A stretch of 5,249 bases of DNA, from positions 1-5,249 of the forward strand of contig CAAERF010000139.1 in NCBI GenBank assembly GCA_900758315.1. Reading direction: 5' to 3'. A model generated the notes under the pieces. That model was not told the origin of the DNA, did no database searches, and was given only the letters and a program-made list of their open reading frames with translations. Both the position numbers and the translations under genes were made by a program. Origin of the DNA: an uncultured Oscillospiraceae bacterium (lineage in GTDB: Bacteria > Bacillota > Clostridia > Oscillospirales > Oscillospiraceae). Every line of letters begins with the position of its first letter. Positions within the stretch are counted from its first letter, which is position 1. Positions 1 to 4,823 of this stretch are shown one piece after another.

Positions 1-726
1 AAAAAACTTGATCGGAATGACCAGGCTGCATTGCAGTATGTGCTGACCCATGAATATGTCCACATTCGTCGTTTTGACGCAATCACAAAAATTCTCTTTG
101 CTGCTGTGCTCTGCATCCATTGGTTTAATCCGCTGGTTTGGGGGATGTATGTCCTTGCCAACCGGGACACGGAATTGTCTTGTGATGCCTGGGTTATCCG
201 AATGATGGGTGAAAAAAATCGTTCCTCCTATGCGCTGATGTTAATTAAAATGGAGGAACGGAGAAACGGTATGTCCGCTTTATGGAACCATTTTGGCAAA
301 AATGCAATTTCAGAAAGGATTGAAGCAATTATGAAATTCAAAAAGACATCTATTTGGGCCTGTATTTTGGCACTTGCCTTGATTGCTGGTGCAACTACGG
401 CATTTGCTGCCGCAAGGACTGATGACAATATGGAACTAATGGGACTTGGATTTTCTACCGCAGAGGTAGGGGATATGGAAGCTGTGGAAATTGGAAATAC
501 CACTCTGGTACAGCGTGTGGGGGAAGAAGGTAATCAGGCAGATAACAGGGTAACAAACATCGAGGATATGGCGCACATGGATGTCAATGGTACCACGCAA
601 AATGCACAATCAATGGATATTACCCTGGTTTCTGTTAGCCATGATGATGAGTCCAAGTTTACGCCCGAAGAATGGGCTGAAATTTTGAAACAAATTGAGC
701 AGGGAACGGTGCATTGGGAGGACTAA
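1..726 (+). CDS. M56 family (BlaR1/MecR1-like) membrane metallopeptidase, 5' end outside window
   Basis: The reading frame is open from base 1, so this is the last 241 residues of a longer protein. M56 enzymes are membrane zinc peptidases, usually paired with a BlaI/MecI-type repressor. Seen here: the zinc motif HEYVH at fragment residues 17-21, the family's HWFNPLVW segment at 40-47, and RDTELSCD at 55-62, whose E58 should be the third zinc ligand. The position after CD, usually Glu in the family, is Ala here. Residues about 114-136 form a last hydrophobic helix ending AGATTAFAA, followed by an acidic extracytoplasmic tail of about 100 residues ending in FTPEEWAEIL and a terminal HWED, a tail type I associate with Clostridia M56 proteins. 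There is no penicillin-binding sensor domain, so beta-lactam sensing is unlikely. The family call is firm; the signal sensed is unknown. The N-terminal membrane helices and any repressor gene lie upstream of the window. Confidence 0.9.
   Translation, partial: KKLDRNDQAALQYVLTHEYVHIRRFDAITKILFAAVLCIHWFNPLVWGMYVLANRDTELSCDAWVIRMMGEKNRSSYALMLIKMEERRNGMSALWNHFGKNAISERIEAIMKFKKTSIWACILALALIAGATTAFAAARTDDNMELMGLGFSTAEVGDMEAVEIGNTTLVQRVGEEGNQADNRVTNIEDMAHMDVNGTTQNAQSMDITLVSVSHDDESKFTPEEWAEILKQIEQGTVHWED
301..410 (+). repeat. Duplicated segment, copy A (end of M56 gene: last membrane helix)
   Basis: These 110 bases match 754-863 at 104 of 110 positions by direct comparison, with weaker similarity continuing to about 429. 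The offset is 453 bases, exactly 151 codons, so both copies are read in the same frame. This copy encodes NAISER, then EAIMKFKKTS and the hydrophobic helix of the peptidase. It also carries AGAAAGGA upstream of an in-frame ATG at 331. Confidence 0.95.
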
Positions 727-753
727 TTGCTTTTCGCATTTGTATATACGAAC

Positions 754-863
754 AATGCAATTTCAGAAAGGAATGAAGCAATTATGAAATTCAAAAAGAT
801 ATCTATTGGGGCCTGTATTTTGGCACTTGTCTTGATTGCTGGTGCAACTACGGCGTTTGCCGC
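754..863 (+). repeat. Duplicated segment, copy B (supplies RBS, start and signal peptide of the next gene)
   Basis: This is the second copy of the 110-base segment, with six mismatches to copy A. It includes about 30 bases upstream of the ATG at 784 that encode SER-NEA in copy A's frame and have no coding role here if 784 is the start. They do contain the Shine-Dalgarno-like AGAAAGGA at 765-772. Their retention points to a DNA-level tandem duplication rather than convergence on a similar signal peptide. Confidence 0.95.
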
Positions 864-1407
864 TACTGCAACTAATGATAATGGCTCACATATTAGCCGG
901 AGTGACGCAGTTCTGATTGACGTAGACGGTAACTTTCAGAAGGTGGATGTGACTGGTGAGGTTGATTCAAGCGACGTACACTTCATTTCTGATTGTAACC
1001 TGCAAATGGTGGATGTTACTAATGAGACTAATTCAAGTGATGTATGGTTCATTTCTAATTATAATGGTTTAACTTTAGTTGAAGTTCAGAATGATAATTC
1101 AAAAAACATTCTCGATGACACAGGAGATAGTTTTATATCACTTGCGAAAGATGCGCCAGTAACGCTTGGTGTCGGAAGTTGGAAACAAGGCGATACATTT
1201 GTGCTTGAGTGCAAAAATGAAGGAAGTAACGCAATTAAAATCAACATTCGTAACACAAGTTCGGGAGAAAACTGGCCTTATACTCTGGAAACAGGGACTG
1301 GGAGCATTACCTTTACCGCTCCTTACGATGGTGAGTTTGAGATCACCGTGGAAAATCTTTCTGACACAGATGCCAATCTGTCAATCTCGTACACGCTTAC
1401 CCGGTAA
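784..1407 (+). CDS. Secreted or membrane-anchored protein of unknown function, signal peptide duplicated from the M56 gene
   Basis: The 207-residue product starts at ATG 784, preceded by AGAAAGGA at 765-772 (11-nt spacing). A TTG at 727 is in frame but would add a segment that looks like leftover M56 sequence. Residues 1-27 are a textbook signal peptide: MKFKK, a hydrophobic core, then a likely cleavage after TTAFA. Residues 50-71 and 72-93 are two tandem 22-residue units with the pattern VDVT...SSDV.FIS, and a degenerate third begins at 94. Residues about 112-205 look like an all-beta domain with alternating hydrophobic strands (TFTAPYDGEFEITVENL at 177-192), similar in flavour to pre-peptidase-type beta sandwiches, but I cannot assign a family. 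It lies in the peptidase's frame, with only the TAA at 724-726 between the two, and is probably cotranscribed. It could be a substrate, partner or decoy sensor of the M56 protein; that is inference. Confidence 0.85.
   Translation: MKFKKISIGACILALVLIAGATTAFAATATNDNGSHISRSDAVLIDVDGNFQKVDVTGEVDSSDVHFISDCNLQMVDVTNETNSSDVWFISNYNGLTLVEVQNDNSKNILDDTGDSFISLAKDAPVTLGVGSWKQGDTFVLECKNEGSNAIKINIRNTSSGENWPYTLETGTGSITFTAPYDGEFEITVENLSDTDANLSISYTLTR
931..1062 (+). repeat. Two tandem 22-residue repeat units in the secreted protein
   Basis: Codons 50-71 and 72-93 of the 784-1407 gene encode units aligned without gaps: both begin N-x-Q-x-VDVT and both carry SSDV-x-FIS near the end. A partial third unit (N-GLTLVEVQND) follows at 94-103. 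The period suggests repeating beta-strand pairs. The DNA of the two units has diverged, so the duplication is not recent. Confidence 0.7.
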
Positions 1408-1516
1408 CAAACATTACCAAGGTTTAAACATAAGGGGCTACCGCGGAAAACGGGATAATAAAAACCGCTGTTTGGCGGCTGGGGATCCATCCCCCCTGAC
1501 ATAATACAGTAGCCTG

Positions 1517-1555
1517 ACGGCGGTTTTGAGAAATCAAGGCCGCCGTTTTCTTTTT
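1517..1555 (+). terminator. Intrinsic terminator with GAAA tetraloop, ends the M56/secreted-protein unit
   Basis: ACGGCGG at 1517-1523 pairs perfectly with CCGCCGT at 1540-1546. The stem continues inward through two G-U and four Watson-Crick pairs to a GAAA tetraloop at 1530-1533, giving 13 pairs. It runs directly into TTTTCTTTTT. The G-U pairs and GNRA loop exist only in the + strand RNA. It lies 109 bases after the stop at 1407. Confidence 0.9.
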
Positions 1556-1791
1556 GAAAAATGAGAATACGGGGGGTGTATTAAAGTCGCCCTTTTTTAA
1601 GGATACGGCGGTGTCCAGGAGGTATCGCTGTGTCCTTTTCCCTTTTCTCCCCCCCTAACCTGTCAAAAAAAGCCCACCCGTCCAGCAGGATCAGTCCGGC
1701 GGTAAATGTGAAATTTGGCAGTACATAAATGAATTTGTTATTTCGTGCGCTTGCGTGGCTTTGTGTCGCGCAGGCGCATTTTGTTTGTCCG

Positions 1792-1816
1792 ACTTCTGGA
1801 CACTTTGTCCAGAGGT
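1792..1816. repeat. 25-nt near-palindromic hairpin repeat, copy 1 (core CTT)
   Basis: The arms TCTGGACA (1795-1802) and TGTCCAGA (1806-1813) surround the core CTT. Outer bases ACT and GGT extend the stem to 11 pairs in RNA with one U-G wobble. Copy 2 at 2724-2748 has the same 11-base flanks but core AAG. The first 19 bases recur exactly at 4311-4329. There is no T-tract, so it is not an ordinary terminator. Confidence 0.85.
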
Positions 1817-1852
1817 GCGAGGCGGCTCCCCTGGGTGCCGCTCTCCGCCAGC

Positions 1853-1900
1853 TTTCCATTTTGTTTCTGCTCAACCCATCAACCGAAACAAAATGGAGGA
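1853..1900 (+). promoter_or_regulatory. Long hairpin that buries the Shine-Dalgarno of the sigma-like gene
   Basis: TCCATTTTGTTTC at 1855-1867 is the exact reverse complement of GAAACAAAATGGA at 1885-1897, with a 17-nt loop. Two more U-G pairs (1854-1898, 1853-1899) bring the stem to 15 pairs. The ribosome binding site GGAGGA at 1895-1900, six bases before ATG 1907, lies almost wholly in the 3' arm. If the mRNA starts upstream of 1853, initiation should be inhibited unless the hairpin is opened. What would open it is unknown. Confidence 0.75.
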
Positions 1901-1906
1901 CAAGCT

Positions 1907-2329
1907 ATGACAACGATCAATCTGAAAGATTTTTATTATTGGTACTTAACGGACGAGCTGGTGGAGGTGCCTGACGAGGTAGCGGAGGAACTCATGGCCA
2001 GCAAGCGGCGCGAGGCCGCCCATGCGGAACGGGTACGCTACAACAAGGCTTATTATTCCCTGGATTGTGACGATGGGATCGAATACTCCGCCTGCCTGCA
2101 CGAGCCCAGCCCTCAGGAGCTCATGGATCGCAAGGAGCTGTTCTTTCGTCTGTGGAACGCGCTCAACTCCCTGCCGGAGATCCAGGGCCGCCGCGTGGAC
2201 GCTCATTTGATCCTGAAAAAGAGCTACCGTCAGATCGCCCGCGAGGAGGGCGTGGACAAGAGCGCCGTCCGCTGCTCCGTGAAATGCGGGATTGACCGCA
2301 TGAAAAAATATTTGCAGGAAAATTTCTAA
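1907..2329 (+). CDS. Sigma-70 region-4-like regulatory protein of integrative elements
   Basis: The 140-residue product starts at ATG 1907, six bases after GGAGGA; longer in-frame extensions upstream have no RBS and run through the hairpin repeats. It resembles the short sigma-70-family proteins common in Firmicutes conjugative and mobilizable elements, recognised by NLKDFYYWY near the N-terminus, SLDCDDGIEYSACL at 51-64 and PSPQELMDRKELFF at 67-80. Residues about 86-136 (LNSLP, then YRQIAREEGVDKSAVR) form the sigma region-4 type helix-turn-helix. There is no region-2 domain, so it is probably not a stand-alone sigma factor. More likely it is an accessory DNA-binding regulator of element genes; its target promoters cannot be read here. 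It precedes the 66-aa, 58-aa and recombinase genes on the same strand. Confidence 0.85.
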   Translation: MTTINLKDFYYWYLTDELVEVPDEVAEELMASKRREAAHAERVRYNKAYYSLDCDDGIEYSACLHEPSPQELMDRKELFFRLWNALNSLPEIQGRRVDAHLILKKSYRQIAREEGVDKSAVRCSVKCGIDRMKKYLQENF

Positions 2330-2386
2330 GTTACCATCTCCATTCACCCCTCTTTTTCTGGTGGTATGTGAGAGGAGGTTTTCTCT

Positions 2387-2431
2387 CCGCAAAGGAGGCG
2401 CGGGGGCCACAGGCCGCCACCCCCTTTGCGG
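2387..2431. repeat. GC-rich inverted repeat between the sigma-like and 66-aa genes
   Basis: CCGCAAAGG at 2387-2395 pairs with CCTTTGCGG at 2423-2431 (9 pairs), and inside it GGCG at 2397-2400 can pair with CGCC at 2415-2418. No T-run follows, so termination is not supported. It occupies the 194-base gap before the next gene and could be a transcript-processing or stabilising hairpin, or simply a dispersed palindrome. Confidence 0.55.
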
Positions 2432-2523
2432 GGGAGCGCCGCTGCCGAGTATGGCTGTCTTATGACGGGGCAAGAAAATGAGCGCGGCGTTCCCCGCCAT
2501 TTATGAAAGTGAGGGATAACAGA

Positions 2524-2724
2524 ATGGACTATGATTCTGTCTTGGCTGCTATGCTGTCCCAGCCGTGGAGCAATAACGCCTGCCGTGGCTATGTCATCTA
2601 CGCGATGGAGAACTGCGGTTTTTCTCCCAACGACATCCGGCGCGTGGTGACGGAGCTCTATGAGGTTTTCGACTTCTGCAGTTTGGAAGAGGCCCAGCAG
2701 CACTTTGAGGAAAGCCCTTACTGA
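2524..2724 (+). CDS. Small conserved-type protein of the mobile module (66 aa), function unknown
   Basis: The start at ATG 2524 is preferred because GAGGGA at 2511-2516 sits seven bases upstream; an in-frame ATG at 2503 would precede that RBS and adds seven residues. The product is soluble, with no membrane segment. It contains SQPWSNNACRGYVIYAMENC at 12-31, then two predicted helices (PNDIRRVVTELYEVFDF, 35-51; SLEEAQQHFEE, 53-63) and ends SPY. Similar small proteins accompany sigma-like and serine-recombinase genes in Clostridia elements; this is from memory and names no function. The helical content and neighbours would fit a small DNA-binding or excision accessory factor, but no motif proves it. 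Its stop codon overlaps the hairpin repeat that begins at 2724. Confidence 0.8.
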   Translation: MDYDSVLAAMLSQPWSNNACRGYVIYAMENCGFSPNDIRRVVTELYEVFDFCSLEEAQQHFEESPY

Positions 2725-2748
2725 CTTCTGGACAAAGTGTCCAGAGGT
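2724..2748. repeat. 25-nt near-palindromic hairpin repeat, copy 2 (core AAG)
   Basis: The 11-base flanks are identical to those at 1792-1816, but the central three bases are AAG, the reverse complement of CTT in copy 1. It begins on the last base of the 66-aa gene's TGA. The two copies lie 932 bases apart and bracket the sigma-like and 66-aa genes. Confidence 0.85.
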
Positions 2749-2759
2749 ACATATCCAGC

Positions 2760-2795
2760 CAAAGGCCAGCACTTTCGTGGTGCTGGCCTTTGTTA
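2760..2795 (+). terminator. Probable intrinsic terminator or attenuator after the 66-aa gene
   Basis: AAAGGCCAGCAC at 2761-2772 and GTGCTGGCCTTT at 2780-2791 form a perfect 12-pair stem, 13 with the C-G at 2760/2792, around a 7-nt loop. Only a short, broken U-rich tail follows (TTTGTTATG), so termination may be partial. It separates the sigma-like/66-aa pair from the 58-aa gene. Confidence 0.6.
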
Positions 2796-2833
2796 TGCTT
2801 CAAAACATTCTTTGATTGTATGGGAGGGATTTT

Positions 2834-3010
2834 ATGCAGGCGCAAGTCAAATATGAAAGTGAAATCAAAACGGCTGTTCTCGGAGATCGGACAATCACCG
2901 TCAAAAATCTCACCCCCGTTTTTTCCCCGCAGGAGCTGGAAAAGCACAACCGCGAGATCGAGCGGCGGCTGTTTGAAGTGTTCCGCAAGTATGCCGGGCA
3001 GCGGGGGTAG
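2834..3010 (+). CDS. Small conserved-type protein preceding the recombinase (58 aa), function unknown
   Basis: ATG 2834 follows GGGAGGGA at 2822-2829, a strong Shine-Dalgarno; an in-frame TTG at 2816 would lie before it. The sequence begins MQAQVKYESEIKTAVLGDRT, a probably beta-rich half, followed by a charged amphipathic helix (SPQELEKHNREIERRLFEVF, residues 31-50) and a basic end. There is no Cys pair or membrane segment. I recall similar short proteins just upstream of serine recombinases in gut Firmicutes elements, but know of no tested function. A role as a recombination accessory factor is conceivable from position only. The gene ends 89 bases before the recombinase start, and the recombinase promoter sits in that gap. 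Confidence 0.75.
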   Translation: MQAQVKYESEIKTAVLGDRTITVKNLTPVFSPQELEKHNREIERRLFEVFRKYAGQRG

Positions 3011-3027
3011 GCAGGCCGGAGTCATCC

Positions 3028-3056
3028 TTGTTGTAAGGGGGCGGCAGAGGTATAAT
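3028..3056 (+). promoter_or_regulatory. Sigma-A-type promoter of the recombinase gene
   Basis: A perfect -10 box TATAAT at 3051-3056 lies 17 bases after TTGTTG at 3028-3033, a weak -35 matching the first three consensus bases. TTGTAA at 3031-3036 is closer to consensus but spaced only 14. The start of transcription would be near 3063, giving a leader of about 37 nt. Confidence 0.7.
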
Positions 3057-3066
3057 ATACTTGTAG

Positions 3067-3094
3067 GTTGGCTCCCAACGAACAGAAAGGGAGC
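3067..3094 (+). promoter_or_regulatory. Two mutually exclusive hairpins over the recombinase RBS
   Basis: In the short leader, GTTGG (3067-3071) can pair with CCAAC (3075-3079). Alternatively GCTCCC (3071-3076) can pair with GGGAGC (3089-3094), which contains the Shine-Dalgarno AAAGGGAG (3086-3093) six bases before ATG 3100. The two pairings share bases 3071-3076, so only one can form. The second would hide the ribosome binding site. Confidence 0.55.
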
Positions 3095-3099
3095 TAATT

Positions 3100-4581
3100 A
3101 TGGATAATAGAATTGATGCAATTTACGGGCGGCAGTCGATTGACAAAAAGGACAGTATCAGCATTGAAAGTCAATTTGAATTTTGCCGATATGAGTTAAA
3201 AGGCGGTGAGGGTAAGGAATACAAAGACAAAGGGTATTCCGGCAAGAACATTGAGCGTCCCGACTTTCAGCGGCTCTTGCAGGACATCCGGCTGGGCCTG
3301 ATTAAGCGGGTGATTGTCTACAAGCTGGATCGGATCAGCCGCTCCATTGTGGACTTTGCAAAGCTCATGGAGCTGTTCAAGCAATACGATGTGGAGTTTG
3401 TTTCCTGTACGGAAAAATTTGATACCTCCACCCCAATGGGCCGGGCGATGCTCAATATCTGCATTGTCTTTGCCCAGCTTGAACGCGAGAGCATCCAGAT
3501 GCGTGTGCAGGACGCTTTCTATTCCCGGTGTGCCAAAGGCTACTATATGCGGGGCCGGACGCCATACGGCTTTGATACCGAGCCCATCGTCATGGACGGG
3601 ATCAAGACAAAGAAGCTGGTGGAAAATGCGGAAATGGATTTTGCCGAGCTCATGTTTCAAATGTATGCGGAGCCGGGCAATTCCTACGGCGATATAACCC
3701 GGTACTTTGTCAAACATTCCATCAAGGTCTATGACAAGGCGCTGCAACGGGCCTTTATCTCTAAACTGCTGAGAAACCCCGTTTATGTCCAGGCTGATAT
3801 GGACATCTACGAATACTTCAAGGCCCAGGGCGTAAAAATCGAAAGTCCCCCGGAAATGTTCACAGGGGACAATAGCTGTTATCTCTATCAAGGGCGCGAG
3901 GGCGAAGAGCCAATTCTTGTGATTGCCCCGCACCAGGGCCGCATTTCTTCCCAGCTCTGGCTGACTGTTCAGCGCAAGCTGTCACAGAACACCTCTTTCC
4001 AGAATGGCCGCAAATGCCATAATACATGGCTGGCCGGGAAAATCAAGTGCGGGCGCTGCGGCTATGCGCTGGCTGCTCTGAGAGCCCAAAATGGCGTTAC
4101 CTACCTGCGGTGCAAACAGCGGGCGGAAAACGGGAGCTGTGAGGGGGCTGGTACGCTGACAGCGCAAAACATGGAGGCGTTTGTGTACGGCGAGATGGTT
4201 AAGAAGATGCGGAAATTCCACACGCTGAAAGGCGGAAAGGAACAAAGCTACAATCCGAAGCTGACCGCCGCCCGTGTTGCCCTTGCAAAGACGGAGAGCG
4301 AGATCGAGAAACTTCTGGACACTTTGTCCGGGGCAAACCCGCTGCTCCTGCAATACGCAAATACCCGCATTGAGGAACTGGACGCGGAACGTCAAAAGCA
4401 GCTAAAGCTGGTGGCCGATCTCACCGCTAATTCCGTTTCCGCTTCACAGATTGACAGCATTACGGGCTATCTGGATGATTGGGAGTCCGTTAGCTTTGAC
4501 GATAAGCGCAAGGTGGTTGATATTCTCATATCACAAATTGACGCTACCAGTGAGGAAGTTACAATCCACTGGAAAATCTAA
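3100..4581 (+). CDS. Large serine recombinase (integrase/excisionase of the mobile element)
   Basis: The 493-residue product belongs to the large serine recombinase family, which integrates and excises elements by double-strand cleavage at short att sites. In order: a resolvase domain at about 4-145 with YGRQS at 9-13 (nucleophile Ser13, catalytic Arg11), the active-site segment YKLDRISRS at 74-82 (Arg78, Arg81) and the TPMGRAMLNI...ERES helix at 111-131; the recombinase domain from GRTPYGF (152-158) to about 300; a zinc ribbon with Cys317, Cys320, Cys338 and Cys347; and a coiled-coil-like segment at about 388-445. The ending VTIHWKI is typical of Firmicutes element recombinases. All key residues are present, so it should be active. 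Start ATG 3100 has AAAGGGAG upstream and its own promoter. It is shorter than TnpX-type transposon recombinases (about 700 aa). No gene-specific name is justified. Confidence 0.95.
   Translation: MDNRIDAIYGRQSIDKKDSISIESQFEFCRYELKGGEGKEYKDKGYSGKNIERPDFQRLLQDIRLGLIKRVIVYKLDRISRSIVDFAKLMELFKQYDVEFVSCTEKFDTSTPMGRAMLNICIVFAQLERESIQMRVQDAFYSRCAKGYYMRGRTPYGFDTEPIVMDGIKTKKLVENAEMDFAELMFQMYAEPGNSYGDITRYFVKHSIKVYDKALQRAFISKLLRNPVYVQADMDIYEYFKAQGVKIESPPEMFTGDNSCYLYQGREGEEPILVIAPHQGRISSQLWLTVQRKLSQNTSFQNGRKCHNTWLAGKIKCGRCGYALAALRAQNGVTYLRCKQRAENGSCEGAGTLTAQNMEAFVYGEMVKKMRKFHTLKGGKEQSYNPKLTAARVALAKTESEIEKLLDTLSGANPLLLQYANTRIEELDAERQKQLKLVADLTANSVSASQIDSITGYLDDWESVSFDDKRKVVDILISQIDATSEEVTIHWKI
4311..4329 (+). 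repeat. 19-nt exact copy of the hairpin repeat inside the recombinase gene
   Basis: ACTTCTGGACACTTTGTCC here equals 1792-1810 base for base. It encodes the end of K404 and L405-S410 (LLDTLS) in the coiled-coil region. The following bases (GGGGC) differ from the intergenic copies, but GGACA/TGTCC plus wobble pairs still allow a hairpin. Confidence 0.8.
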
Positions 4582-4642
4582 AATCTTTTCACTTGGCATT
4601 ATGCCTTTGTAAAAAATAGTTAGAAAAAAACAATATAAACTT

Positions 4643-4704
4643 TCCAAACGTCCAGTCAACGTTCCGAAGACCGTTCGCTTGACGAACGGTCTCATGCGTT
4701 TGGA
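4643..4704. repeat. Nested inverted repeat downstream of the recombinase
   Basis: TCCAAACG at 4643-4650 pairs with CGTTTGGA at 4697-4704, enclosing a perfect 10-pair hairpin, AGACCGTTCG (4668-4677) with CGAACGGTCT (4683-4692), loop CTTGA. A competing small hairpin, AACGT (4647-4651) with ACGTT (4659-4663), overlaps the outer stem. No T-tract follows. Confidence 0.7.
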
Positions 4705-4727
4705 GCGGAAGACACGGCCTGCGTCAC

Positions 4728-4745
4728 GCTATCGCAAGCGATAGC
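4728..4745. repeat. Perfect 8-bp inverted repeat
   Basis: GCTATCGC at 4728-4735 is separated by AA from GCGATAGC at 4738-4745. As a hairpin it would use 7 pairs with a CAAG loop. Confidence 0.75.
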
Positions 4746-4746
4746 T

Positions 4747-4813
4747 AGAAAAACGTTTGCCGGCCATACGGTATTGGCCGACATTTCTCGCAAGCTCGAA
4801 ATCACGTTTTTCT
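4747..4813 (+). other. Possible three-way-junction RNA fold
   Basis: AGAAAAACGT at 4747-4756 is the exact complement of ACGTTTTTCT at 4804-4813 and closes a region holding two inner stems: CGGCCA (4761-4766) with TGGCCG (4775-4780), and ATTTC (4783-4787) with GAAAT (4798-4802). The linkers are 4, 2 and 1 nt. This geometry resembles compact structured RNAs, though the third stem is weak. I recognise no known riboswitch class. Confidence 0.5.
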
Positions 4814-4823
4814 GACAATGGGT

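Larger units (their letters stand above)
1408..1906. other. Gene-free stretch between the peptidase unit and the mobile module
   Basis: I see no convincing gene in these 499 bases. They hold two small hairpins (CCGCT/GGCGG at 1465-1478 and GGGGA/TCCCC at 1481-1494), the terminator at 1517-1555, a hairpin repeat at 1792-1816 and the RBS hairpin at 1853-1899. A 97-codon open frame on the minus strand (1581-1874) begins with TTG and has no Shine-Dalgarno. A possible but weak promoter for the sigma-like gene is TTGGCA at 1715-1720 with a poor -10 near 1738. The left boundary of the mobile element probably lies in this stretch, since composition changes after the terminator, but no attachment site can be defined from one sequence. 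Confidence 0.6.

Noticed and set aside
1..726. Beta-lactam resistance sensor (BlaR1/MecR1 proper)
   Set aside because: The protein lacks the penicillin-binding sensor domain; only the M56 peptidase part and a short acidic tail are present, and no beta-lactamase gene is in view.
1166..1504. Open frame on the + strand overlapping the secreted-protein gene
   Set aside because: It is an out-of-frame shadow of the 784-1407 gene, whose signal peptide and repeats show the correct frame.
1715..1743. Promoter-like TTGGCA followed by TTATTT for the sigma-like gene
   Set aside because: The -35 is good but the -10 matches only about two or three consensus bases; too weak to annotate as a feature.
1581..1874. 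A 97-codon open frame on the minus strand in the gap before the sigma-like gene
   Set aside because: It starts with TTG, lacks a Shine-Dalgarno, has no recognisable domain, and its frame runs through the hairpin repeat and the SD-hairpin arm. Comparative data could revive it.
1745..1906. In-frame upstream extension of the sigma-like gene (54 extra codons)
   Set aside because: The strong GGAGGA and ATG 1907 give a product matching the family's usual N-terminus; the extension reads through hairpin sequence and has no RBS.
3196..3933. A 245-codon minus-strand open frame opposite the recombinase
   Set aside because: It lies wholly antisense to the catalytic and recombinase domains; its length reflects GC-biased codon use of the real gene.
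4595..4610. GGCA/TGCC hairpin followed by TTTGT as a recombinase terminator
   Set aside because: A four-pair stem with a three-base U run is too weak to call.
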